A stretch of 64,000 nt of DNA from Elmis aenea (taxonomy: Eukaryota; Arthropoda; Insecta; Coleoptera; Elmidae): contig OX393579.1 of the NCBI GenBank assembly GCA_947652605.1, positions 18,559,674 through 18,623,673 on the forward strand, read 5' to 3'. Below the pieces are notes generated by a model, which was not told the origin of the DNA, searched no databases, and worked only from the letters and a program-made list of their open reading frames with translations. The translations under genes and the position numbers were made by a program. Positions 34,160 to 44,677 of this stretch are shown piece by piece. Numbering within the stretch: position 1 is the first letter of the stretch; each line of letters starts with the position of its first letter.

Positions 34160-34582
34160 CAAGCTACATTAAAAATGCACAACTATTCGTTCGTACTTTC
34201 AATAAATAATCTTGTGATATTGTCTTATGAATGTAAAATAAATTCAAAATATCCGTGTTTGAATACTCTTGATATTCCATTTTTATGGATACTTCAGACA
34301 AACGCAATAAAAGTGGTTTACACTTATTAATATTGGCATTTGTTGTCATTTCCAAGGCTTACTATTTAAAAATGTTGCAATTTCTCTTAACTTTATCAAA
34401 AATTCTTAATAACTTGAAAATTGTTGCAGATAGGTATAGGAAACGTTAATACAGATTGATGCAGAAGGTAATTCTGCATTATAAAATGAAAAAAAAGTTT
34501 GGGCATTGTAGTTTTAAAAAAAAAACGAGTTTTAGTGGTCTGAAGTTGTTTTAAAAGAAAATTAAATTTTGGACACCCTGTA

Positions 34583-35003
34583 AGTAATGCATCGATTGCA
34601 AAAATTCCAGAATGTACTCCAAGGTTTCTTCTAGGCATGGTCTAAATTAAGCGTGTTTTGTTCAAAAATTACGGCGTTAGATAATATTAAGCATCACAAT
34701 GAAAATCAAAAAATTTTCAAAAAAGTCCAAAATCTAAAAAATGACTGCACTTAGGTATAGGGAATGCTAATAAAAGTCCCTCTAAAATAACGTTTTAAAT
34801 CCAAATAAGCAATAAAAATTATACTACTGTATTTGAAATAAGAAAGTAGACGTCAACTTCCTGTATTTCCGGAAATGTCGCCATATTGAAAATATTTTCA
34901 GTAAACAGATCAGATGCCATTATAGTCATAAACAAAATTTCAGATCCATACCCTTTTTCATTCTTCATGTATTTTTAAGTACCGGTCTCAATAAATCACC
35001 CTG
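34583..35003. repeat. Single right arm of a CAGGGTG-type element
   Basis: It ends AATAAATCACCCTG|TA. It lies directly beside hairpin J and reads TTCCGGAAATGTCGCC near its middle. No matching left arm was found. Confidence 0.4.
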
Positions 35004-36497
35004 TAGGTATATAACATAAAAGTTATAAGGTTTCCGATTGAAAAAAAAAATATATATAGAGGGTCAATGCCAGATAAAGGTTGCAAACCGTTGCTTTAGA
35101 TATCATAATAAGCGAGATCCCCACGCTGATATTCGATTTAAAATCGGCCTGTACATAGCAACGATGCGTAAAATACCCTATCTACACCCAATGCTGTTCA
35201 CCTGTTTTTCTTTTATATTGCTCTTAAAAGTAATTTAAATAGTAAAATATTGTTTTTACTGGACGAGCGCGGCCTACTGGGATTGTACAATATCCCAACG
35301 GCTCAATATAGGATTGAATTTTGTTCCGTGATTTAGGTTGCAAACTGTTTACGATCCCAATTCAGCGGAAAACGTAACAAAATCACGTTTCATAGGGTAG
35401 CAGCTTTCAGAAACAGACCGTCAGCAAATAGCTTAATTTAATGTAAACTGCATTATAAATTAGACCAACCAAGTCTGCTTCTTGATACTTTTAGACGACT
35501 TTTGTGGCAAGATTTAGAGAAATAACGTAAATTATGATCTGAATAAAGAGAAGTATTAATTTTATTTCTTCAAGTTTTATACCCTCTTACGTTATATCTA
35601 CAGGGTGTCCATCTAGTGCGTATTTCCTTCATATAGGTATGGTTTATTATTCAAAATAGAAAAAAAAAATCCAATAAAATTTATTGGAGATCATGTGCTT
35701 CATAAGCTAAAGTTGTTTTCAGCAATACAGAGTGTTTTGTTACCGCGCACCAATATGTATCTTTTTTAACTTAAATGCAACATCCTGCATATTTTTCACT
35801 TTTTAGATTTCAAATTAAATTTTCTGTCCAAAATGTACAAGATTTTTGTACCTTAAATCATTCAGTTTTCGAGTTATTTACGTTTTTTTTTTAATAGTGA
35901 CGGATACAGATCTGTAACAAATTTTTTTATTAGCGTTTTAAAATCGCCGTGTAAAATAATTTAAGAGGTTCGTTAACAACACCCTTATAGTGCCTTCTGT
36001 ATAGTTAAACTTTTAATTTAATACAGGGCGTTTGTTTTTGTTGAACCTTTTAGCTAAAGTTTGAACACGAAAAAGTTAATTTATTAAAATGGAACTCCTT
36101 TTTTTTAAAATTTTTCTTGTAAATAATTTAATTGCCTATACTCTATAAATACCATTCAAAGTGAGAACATTTTTGAAAGTGCTGTTTTGCTTAAAAGTTT
36201 TCAAAAAAATGTAATACCTATTTACGAAAATGGTTAACTTTAGCACAAATACCTAACCGCATCAAATTTTTAAAGTAAATTTACAGAGGAATCCAAAAAT
36301 ATAAAGCGTGTTCTGTTTAAAATTTCAAAGTGTAAATCCGTTACCGGTTAAACTGGAAGTCGTATTACAACCTCAATATTTTCATCAAATCCGGAATATA
36401 CCATACCGGTCAGATGCCAAATTTTATTGTAATATTTTAAATAGTCTTCTAGTCATTTGTTTGTTTCCATACTTTTGCGCAGCACTTTTTTAATTAT
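35004..36497. other. No gene; scattered ends of CAGGGTG-type elements
   Basis: ATAATAAGCGAGATCCCCACGCTG at 35107-35130 matches the outer arm of the 59167/62458 hairpins. CAGGGTGTCCATC at 35601 (after TA) and CAGGGCGTTTG at 36024 look like left ends without partners. The rest is AT-rich. Confidence 0.45.
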
Positions 36498-36920
36498 TTA
36501 CGTAACAAGACCGAAGAGTGGTACTTTACAGGACGAGTCGACAGTTTTTGGACGAGCCGCAGGCGAGTCCTGAAAGCATACGAGTCCAGTTAAAACACTT
36601 TACGAGTATGTTACGTACAATATTTTTTCTGCGTCCGCCACTAACACCAAAATCTCTATCGTCACCATCCATACTTAAACAATAATATAACAAACTAGAG
36701 GTGAAAACTCGCTTGGTGGTATAATGACGCTTTTTTGATAGCGCAAATCAACAAAACAACTCATCACCATGACAACCAACTACTTAACAGCCTACGCCGG
36801 TAAAGACAACTCATTATAATGGCAACCAGTTACTTTCCGGCCTAGGCCAGTAAAGAAGTATTTTCCAGCCTAAAACAGATCTGAAACAACTTATTTCCGG
36901 ACGGACGAAAAAAAATTAAT
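36498..36920. repeat. Composite repeat, copy 3 (most complete)
   Basis: The first unit 36499-36618 has ACGTAACA...TGTTACGT inverted ends and GGACGAGTCGACAGTTTTTG. The second unit, 36625-36915, begins TTTTTTCTGCGTCCG and ends CGGACGGACGAAAAAAAA, with two tandem segments carrying GGCCTAGGCCAGTAAAG-like motifs. Copies at 12700-13020 and 22955-23245. No coding sequence. Confidence 0.65.
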
Positions 36921-37499
36921 TTGATTAACCCGGCGCCTCCACCGCATGTCAGGAATACTTTACTGACCCTTAGAAAACGCGTTCTTTGGGAGGAAGCCCG
37001 GGATCGCTAAATTTGCTAAACAATAATCATAAAATTGGGCACATTTATTGTGACCAAACATATTACATTACATATTGGTCTAAAGAGAAGTACTATTGCC
37101 ATCACGTTTGTGTTGTTCAACAGCTAGCTCTGAGTTAACTGTTGACTGATTATCTTCGCATAATTATTAAAAAGATTATTTCTATTCCTATTGACTCCGA
37201 TTCAGCAATGGCCCTGTGACGTTTCGACAGGAAACGCATGATGTTCAATGATCTTAGCAGAATTCGCTTAATGTGCAGTTACAACATAGGATTTGCGATT
37301 ACTGTTAAGTTTGCAGTCTGAAACATATCCCTTTGAATGGAGTTTAATAAACTTCATTAAATCAAGTTTAAGTAATTAAATTTAGATTAAATTTGAGCGT
37401 AGCATTCGTAAGAAATTTATTAATAAAACTTAAAATTAAAGGTTTTCAGACTTTTCAGGAGCCGGGCACAATATGCACTTCTTCAGTTAAGAGTTTAGT

Positions 37500-37660
37500 A
37501 TATTACATAACAAGAGTTGTAAGAAGCATATTACGCACGAGTTAAAAAGTTGCCCACGCAGCCGTGTAGCGGCGAGTGCGTATTTCCACGAGTGCGTAAT
37601 TGCTTTACAACTCGACTTAGTAGCTTACTTTTTCTACGAACACATACCTACGATTTAACG
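37500..37660. repeat. Imperfect inverted-repeat MITE
   Basis: AACAAGAGTTGTAAGAAGCATATTACGCACGAG on the left faces GAGTGCGTAATTGCTTTACAACTCG on the right. A partial reverse copy is at 27531-27640. A central GCAGCCGTGTAGCGGC hairpin is present. No target duplication was identified. Beyond it, 36921-37499 shows nothing recognisable. Confidence 0.5.
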
Positions 37661-37689
37661 GATTTTTGGCTAATATACACATGTATTTA

Positions 37690-37875
37690 CGTCAATTTTG
37701 ACGTAAGTCTACTTTGACGTTTCTAGGCAAGTGTGCGTTTTGCTTACCGTGTGTTATAACTCACTTACTATATGGATGCAGGTAGTGTTTGACGTAAGAT
37801 TACTTCGATCTTTTTAGCCAAGTGTGTGTTTTGCTTACCGTGAGTTAGGACTCACTATGCATGAAGGCTGTACGA
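37690..37875. repeat. Two diverged tandem copies of a ~90-bp unit
   Basis: TTTGACGTAAG.(C/A)TACTT, CAAGTGTG.GTTTTGCTTACCGTG and ACTCACT occur twice in the same order, at about 37698-37785 and 37788-37870. No coding sequence. Confidence 0.6.
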
Positions 37876-39309
37876 TAAGAGTCGTTCACATTAGTGGTAG
37901 TAGAAAAGCACATTAAAACACACTTCTTTATTGATTTAAACAACTTTTTGTTTTTTAAAGTTTTCGAGATTACCTTGTTTGTTGCCCTAGAAATACTTTT
38001 TTTAAACTAATTTTGCGATACGTTTTTGGTATAGAGACAATTAAATAAATCATAAAAGTAAACCTCAAAAGTTTTTTTTTTACTAGAAATTCCAGAAATC
38101 CCTTTATAATCGTAGTATTTGGTAAAAAAACTATCCTTAGATTAGAATTTGTTTTTAGTAAAAACGACTCTTTCAGTAAAAGTCCCTTAATTCACGCAGT
38201 TTTGCCAATCTATGATTACTTAAAATAAACTTTAAATGCAGAGAACTTCTAAAATCAAGTAATCCTATTATCAATGTCTGGCATCTTTAAATAAAGACGT
38301 TAATTCATTAAATTACACGTCCTCCTTTGATATCTCACTGTTTAAAGCTCGAAGCTTAATCTTTTTTGTAGTAGGTATATAATTTGATAATAATTAAATA
38401 GTGTAGTTTTTATGTAAAAAATATAAAAATGAAATGTATTTTTTAAATAATATGTAAACATAAGAGCAGCTCATAGCGAAATAGTTGTAACATTAAAAAA
38501 AAAATGAGCTGGCTCAATTAACGTAAAATCATAATTTAAATTAAACTCGAGAAGTAAGTGTTAAAAAATTTGCATTGCAGAGCTTCAACTTTAACGTTAA
38601 TAAAGTTAAAACAAAACCCGAATGCTGTAATAACGCAATAAAGATTTAAATTTGTAGCTTATCGACGCGACGTTAAAATAAGGATTTATTTTTAACTTTC
38701 TCGTTTGTGCTCATTTGTAAATTGAACTGTTGCTACTCAACTGAAGAAATAATATAATGAGGAATCCAATTACACATAACGAATGAAATAATAAAGCGAA
38801 TGACGTGTACGGTAAATAACCCAGTTAAATCGATAAAATATTTTCCTGTTATTAAATACGTAATCAAAAAATTTAATGAATAAAATGAGGGTATGTTTAA
38901 CTGCAGAAATATTTATTAAAGCCGAACATAAAATAGTCGATTTATTATAAAAGGATTTTTGATCCCTTGGATCAGGTAAGAATGTGCGCATGAAAAAGCT
39001 ACGTAAGCTTCCTTCTCATACAAAAGAAATAAAGCTTTACCAGATCTTTTGTGTTATAAAACTCCAACAAAATTTAACATTTTCATAATGTAAAGCAAAC
39101 TTGTCAAATACAGTTATGTTGCATTTCGTTTGACGTCATGATTCCTCACCTCAGGCGTTATTGCGAGAGAAATAATTTTGTTCTATATATGGAAACTAGA
39201 AATATATTCTTAAAATTGGAGCACCTCAAGATTAATATTAAAATTACGTAAATCACTAAAAGAGAAACCTAGTCATTTTTCAAAATTGCAAGTCGTCCAG
39301 CTTCATATA
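37876..39309. other. AT-rich stretch without recognisable gene
   Basis: Nothing recognised. Confidence 0.5.
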
Positions 39310-39922
39310 CAGGATGCCCATAAATTGGCGGAAGCGCTACGCGTAGCGATGATCTTCGTAAAATTCCAAGTCGAAAATTTCGATACAAAAATCTTGTACC
39401 ATGCTTCCTATGGCCTCAGGAACCATTAAAAAAAACAAAACTTTGGCAACATTGCATCCATTGATTTGCGTTTGGACCTTTTTTATCAGCAATTTTTACT
39501 TAGGTATTTAAAATAATTGTTCGAACTGAAGGCTTCAGTTTGTAAACATAATAAAAATGCAACAAACAATAACTAATACAAACTAGAAATAATTACGAGA
39601 AAAACAGAGATGACAGCTACCGGCAATGTGGTCATATGTATTATTTTCATAAAAAACAGTGATTAACCTATTTTCAACACAAATTTTTGTAAGGAAAAAC
39701 ACAATAGGTATCTAGGAAAAAATATTATTCGAAATTTATTTTTATTCCAAATTGCAGCTTTTTTATTAATAACGCTTATTAAAGGACTGAATGTCAAAAC
39801 TTTGGGGACCTCTTGCAGACACAGCAAGCATGGTACAACATTTTTGTATTAAGATTTTCGACTTGGAATTTTACGAAGAACATCGCCACGTGTAGCGCTT
39901 CCGCCAATTTATGGACACCCTG
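39310..39922. mobile_element. Hairpin element E, 613 bp, CAGG(A/G)TG ends
   Basis: The left end CAGGATGCCCATAAATTGG and right end CCAATTTATGGACACCCTG are bordered by TA. The arms match for about 140 bp (GCGGAAGCGCTACGCGTAGCG, AAATTCCAAGTCGAAAAT, ATGGTACAA), then diverge. The ~330-bp centre has no HTH or other recognised motif. Same end type as the larger hairpin elements. Confidence 0.75.
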
Positions 39923-42036
39923 TATAATCACATTACAAGTAACAATCTAAGGGAGGATAACGAATCAATGAATTACACGTTATGAAAAAAAAATGATTTG
40001 GCACAGTAACAAAAAGCAGGTTGAACCCAACAGAAAAATCAAGTTTTTATAAATTACTGCCTATAAAATTTACTAAAAGTATGCAAATAAAGTTTGTGTG
40101 TCCACATTTAATTAATAGCACATAAAAGATTAAAATAATTTTTCACCAAAATTTGTTTTTATCAAGTGTGTCGTCATTACTAATTCATCAATAAGCCGTA
40201 TAATCCTTTTTTATGGCTAACGCTGTGGTGTTTTTCAATTAATATATTGAGGTGTTACTTGACAATAGTGTCTCAGTAATTTCTGACTTGTTAAAATTTT
40301 AAAATAATATACAGGATGTTTCCTATGCCCGGTATAATTGACTAATCTTCAAAAACGAAAAAGTCAATTTTTAAACGGAACACCCTATATATTTTTACTT
40401 TTTTTATCAATAATTCTATAATCTTCAAAAGTAATAAAGATATACGATATTTAAAACAAATATATCTCGATTTATTGCGATTTTCCTGATAATTTTTAAG
40501 CACAAACAAAATATTTTATAAAATTAAACTAGAAGGATTTGGAAATATCTTAAAAATTAGTTTCAAATCTCAAATACAATTCTATTTACATCTTTAAGCT
40601 GTATATTCTTTAAATTAATTAAGACAAATTATTGCACATTTGATACAAATTTCTTTGTATTATATAAAAGTCATATCAGTTATTTATGTATGAGACTTGT
40701 GTTGACAAAGGGCCGCAAAAATCGTATATTGTATAATTTAATGAACATCAACTAATCGAAGTCATGAGACTAAAATGTCCTGTTTATAGCAGCAGAACAT
40801 AATCAATATTAATAATTTTCAGGTATATTAATAAAAATAATCCTGCAGTATGTTTTCTTAATAATAAAAAAGAACAAACGCTCTCTGTATTATTTTTAAA
40901 GTTAACATTTGGTTTGATGTACAAAAAGCCTTACATTCATGAGAAAGAATTTAATTTGAATCTAGAAAGTAAAAAATATACAGGGTGTAGTATTTAAAGT
41001 AAAAGAGTTAGATATTGGTGTGCGGAAAAAAAAACACTCGGTATAGACAAAATTAATTCAGGTTATGTAACTCATGTGCTCCAATAAATTTGTTTTAAAT
41101 TTTTTTGCTATTTTCAATAATAAATAAATTTGAAGGCAATACGCACTAGGTAAACACCCTTTATTGCTTGACGTAAAAAGTACGACACGCGCTTGTTTAT
41201 GCTAAGAAATGGTGCACGCCCGCTCGAAAGTAAAACAAAACATACTTTCTGTCGAAAAACCGAATGTTGCACCAACAATAATAACAAACCAACTGAAAAA
41301 TGTGGATATCAGTCTCCTCGAATTTATTTTAGCAAAAGAGTTTTATTATCTTGAAAATACATGGAAGTTAAGACCTGAAATATTTGTGTGCAATGCGAAA
41401 TGGATACAAAACCAATAAGATTCAGAAGGTATACATAGCTCTTGCATCCAATCCAGACACAACCCCTATAAAGTGACTCTATAAATAGCCAGCGACACTT
41501 CTATATCTCTTTCTTGCCTTCCTTACAGCGCTGGCTTCTTAAGTAAACACCGGATAACTAGGACGACAAAGAATTGGAGAAGAAAAAACTGCGAAGCCGT
41601 AAAATCTACTACGGGAAGTGGTCCTTAAAAGTAAAGAAAATACTCTCCAGACACGTCGTATACGAACAAATGAACGTAATTTAAGCAACCCAACAAGTAT
41701 ATCGAAACAGAAAAAAATAAATACAATGTTTTTTCTATACGTTTCTTTCTCAAATAAATTGTAGAAAATTGAAACGGTTGTAAAATAATACCCTCTCATG
41801 GTCATATTTTCAAGTATTAAGTGTATAGTTTTTCAGATCTTGACGAGCATTTCTTGGATAATAGAGTGCAGACGGAAAGTCAGAAAATGATCTTATGGCT
41901 GTGGTATATCAATAAATTCAACTTTTTCTGAAAATATTGGTATTTGATATTACTTTATTGTAATACACTGGGTATTTATTCAAAAAACAAAAACTAACCA
42001 CCACTTATACTGCCTTTAACCTTAATTAGAATTTGA
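39923..42036. other. No recognised gene; two more CAGGRTG ends
   Basis: CAGGATGTTTCC at 40312 faces GGAACACCCTA at 40386, forming a 75-bp mini inverted pair. CAGGGTGTAGT at 40981 is a lone left end. An open frame at 41209-41418 (69 codons) matches no family I know and is not called. Otherwise AT-rich. Confidence 0.4.
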
Positions 42037-42045
42037 TTTTGGATT
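42037..42045. repeat. Target-site duplication of the composite LINE, 3' side
   Basis: TTTTGGATT, directly before the A-rich tail of the Jockey 3' segment. The same nine bases stand at 49462-49470, directly beyond the 5' end of the outermost Jockey segment. Confidence 0.6.
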
Positions 42046-42307
42046 ATTTTTATTTTATTTTTTTTTAATAACATTACATTTTACACAATCTGTCCTAGAG
42101 ACGGACAATAAGTGTTTTAGTGAATTTAAAATTAAAAATAATTAATTGAAAAAATTAAAAATAATTAATTGACTTGTAGGGCTTATCCCAGTGAATAGTC
42201 CCTTTACTTGCCTAAGTAACAAATCTTACCTAAGTAACAAATCTTACCTACGTAACAAATAACTAACTTAAAAGAGGTTTCTAATTCTAATTTTTAGTCT
42301 AGCAATG

Positions 42308-43044
42308 CTAATCAAACCGGGTTGTGAGGTCTGATGGCTTGAACCTTTTTAGCCGCCTAGTTTCGCACTCTTTGTCCATGAGATTGTTTGCTAACTTGTT
42401 AGGGTGGACTTTTACTCGTTCACTGTATCTGGAACTAAACTTTTTTATTTCTTCTTTCACTGAAGGCACGCACAGATCACATTGTATTACTGCGTTGGGT
42501 ACATACCAAGGTGCGTTCACTATGGTTCGAAGAACTTTATTCTGAAATCGTTGTATTATGTCAATGTTGGTGTTGCTGGCTGAGCCCCAAAGCTGGATAC
42601 CATAACTCCATATGGGCTTTAGTATTACTTTATAAATTAATAGTTTGTTCTCTAATGTTAGCTGTGATTGTCTACCAATCATCCAGTACATTTGCCGCAG
42701 TTTCATACCAAGTTGCTTTCTCTTAGTGAATATATGTTTTTGCCAATTCATTCTGCGGTCTAGATGCAGGCCGAGATATTTTACATGATCTAAATGTTGT
42801 AATTGTCGTCCATTTAGTATAACGGGTGGGCAATTATCTTTTTTCATAGTGTACGTCACGTGTACTGATTTGTCTTCGTTAACTTTCATTTTCCATTTTT
42901 TAAGCCACAGATGGATTTTATTGAGGTTGGTTTGTAGGTTTTTCGTGGCTGCTGCAGGGTTAGGATGTGTTGCTAGTACAGCAGTATCGTCCGCAAAGGT
43001 CACTACAGTAGTTAGCCGAGTTGTTGGAAGGTCAGCTGTATATA
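42308..43044 (-). pseudogene. Jockey reverse transcriptase C-terminal segment (second copy)
   Basis: From residue YTADLPTTRL, just before the FADD motif, to the stop this is identical in translation to the end of the 46854-48455 ORF: FADDTAVLATHP, VKYLGLHLDRRMNWQKH, ILKPIWSYGIQLWG, then KRFKPSDLTTRFD. Upstream of 43044 the reading frame continues into RTE-like sequence, giving a nonsense fusion of about 20 residues. Downstream is the same 3' untranslated region, with three ~18-bp units TAAGTAACAAATCTTACC (42211-42260) and a doubled TTAAAAATAATTAATTG. Confidence 0.9.
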
Positions 43045-43050
43045 TATAAT

Positions 43051-44619
43051 TTAGCTCTGCGAGCCAAGTTGGCCCATGGCTTGTTTGATAACTTTCTTCC
43101 ATCCTTCTCTATCGCTGGCCTTCCTTCTCCATCCAGTAATTTTTAACGTTTCTAAATCTCTCTCCACTTCCGTCCTCCATCTTGCTTTGGGTCGTCCCCT
43201 TCTCTTCCTTCCCCCTATCGTGTTTATCATTACCATTTTCGGCGTTCTTGTACTCCCCATTCTTTCTGTATGTCCCAGCCACCTTAGCCTTTGTGCTTTT
43301 ATAACCCCAATGATACTTGTTTCTTTGTATAGTTCTTTTAATTCATCGTTTGTTCTTCTTACCCACCCATCTCCAATTCTCTTTCCGCCAAATATTTTCC
43401 TTAGTACCTTCCTTTCCCACACTTCTAGTCTTGTTTGTTCTGTTTTGTTTAGTGTCCATGTTTCGCACGCGTACGTCACTATTGGTCTTATAGTAGTGTG
43501 GTATATTTTGATCTTTGCTTTTCTAGAAATATTTTTATTTCTCAGAACTCTGTTTAGTGCTCCCAAACATCGGTTTCCAGCCATTATTCTTGCCTGTATC
43601 TCATTGCCTATATTTGGGTTTCTTGAGAATACAGCCCCTAGGTACGTGAACTTTTCCACCTCTTCAAACTTGTATTCTTTTCCACTTTCTGTTGTTACAT
43701 TCAAGTAGTTTCCTCCTTTAAATTCACTGTCCTTCCATTCCATATACTTTGTCTTCTCCTCGTTTATATATAATCCCACCTTTCCCGCCTTTTCCTCCAG
43801 TGTTTTCGTTATAGTTCTCAACTCCTCTTTACTTCTAGTAATTAGCACAAGATCATCCGCAAATGCTAAACATTGGTGCCTTCTTCTATATACCAGCCCA
43901 CTTCTGTTGATCTTTGCTTCCCTTATTGCTTTTTCCAGCACAATGCTGAACAGATTCGCCGACATTGGGTCCCCTTGTCTAACCCCCTCCTTACTCTCGA
44001 AAACTTCTGATGTTTTGCTGCCTACTCTAACCAGATTTTCTGTTCTTCTTAACGTTACTTTTATCATTCTTGTAAGTTTACCACTTACTCCCATTTCTTC
44101 TACTGCTTTGTACAATGCTTCTCTTTGAACGTTATCGTATGCTTGTCTGAAGTCGACAAACAAAACAAATGTCTGTTTCTCGTGTTGATAGCTTTCTGCT
44201 TGAATCTCTCTTAGGGTGAAAATGTGATCCGTGGTGCCTCTTCCCTTCCTAAAGCCGCATTGGTACTCCCCTATTTCGTTTTCTATTTCTTCTACTAATT
44301 TATTTTTTATATAAGTTGCTATAATTTTATATGCGACGTTTAACAGGGAAATACCTCTGTAGTTGTGGCAAACACTTGCATCCCCTTTTTTATACACTGG
44401 GCATATTATTGCTTGTCCCCATTCTTTTGGCATTTCTTCTTTCCTCCAGATTTCCTCCATCAGTTTTTGTAATTGTTCGATCAAGTCCTTGCTACCATAC
44501 TTAAACAATTCTACAGTTATTCTATCTGTTCCTGGGCTCTTATTATTTTTTATCCGTTCCACTATTTCTTCGATTTGTTTTTTAGTTGGGGCTGGCACTT
44601 CTCTAGGACTCTCATTCAT
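43051..44619 (-). CDS. RTE-like LINE reverse transcriptase
   Basis: The ORF has 522 residues and copies element RNA into DNA at a nicked target. Visible blocks: SPGTDRITVELFK (28-40), CPVYKKGD (73-80), NYRGISLLN (86-94), QCGFRKGRGTTDHIFTL (120-136), motif A FVLFVDFRQAYD (151-162), motif B EGVRQGDPMSANLFS (211-225), motif C FADD (253-256), KFTYLGAVF, then the C-terminal RLRWLGHTERM and RKRRGRPKARW blocks. All catalytic residues are present. It is separated from the endonuclease ORF (44678-46042) only by one extra base in an A8 run at 44695-44702; with A7 the two would be one frame. The stop is followed almost at once by Jockey sequence, so the element's own 3' untranslated region is nearly absent. 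Clade (RTE/BovB-like) is inferred from motif style. Confidence 0.88.
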   Translation of the reverse strand: MNESPREVPAPTKKQIEEIVERIKNNKSPGTDRITVELFKYGSKDLIEQLQKLMEEIWRKEEMPKEWGQAIICPVYKKGDASVCHNYRGISLLNVAYKIIATYIKNKLVEEIENEIGEYQCGFRKGRGTTDHIFTLREIQAESYQHEKQTFVLFVDFRQAYDNVQREALYKAVEEMGVSGKLTRMIKVTLRRTENLVRVGSKTSEVFESKEGVRQGDPMSANLFSIVLEKAIREAKINRSGLVYRRRHQCLAFADDLVLITRSKEELRTITKTLEEKAGKVGLYINEEKTKYMEWKDSEFKGGNYLNVTTESGKEYKFEEVEKFTYLGAVFSRNPNIGNEIQARIMAGNRCLGALNRVLRNKNISRKAKIKIYHTTIRPIVTYACETWTLNKTEQTRLEVWERKVLRKIFGGKRIGDGWVRRTNDELKELYKETSIIGVIKAQRLRWLGHTERMGSTRTPKMVMINTIGGRKRRGRPKARWRTEVERDLETLKITGWRRKASDREGWKKVIKQAMGQLGSQS

Positions 44620-44677
44620 ATTTCTATTAATCTGCTCATTTTCCCTCGCCTTCCTGCTGTTATCATTTAGTAGTTGG

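Larger units (their letters stand above)
33241..34580. mobile_element. Hairpin element J with two-HTH transposase remnant
   Basis: The right end GGACACCCTG|TA is at 34580; the left terminus is lost. The left arm (33243-33467 continuing at 33812-33930) is the reverse complement of about 34185-34557, sharing GACCACTAAAACTCG, ATGCAGAAGGT, GTTGCAATTTCTCTTAAC and TTTGTCTGAAG. A nested insert interrupts the left arm at about 33476-33811. The arms include the start codon and first ~20 codons of the transposase: the minus strand at 34275 downward encodes MEYQEYSNTDILNLFYIH, the plus strand at 33848 MENQEYSNTSILNLFYIH. Only the plus copy goes on into the HTH region. Confidence 0.85.

Noticed and set aside
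41209..41418. Open frame of 69 codons
   Set aside because: No domain pattern, no codon or context support; could be chance or an unknown transposon fragment.
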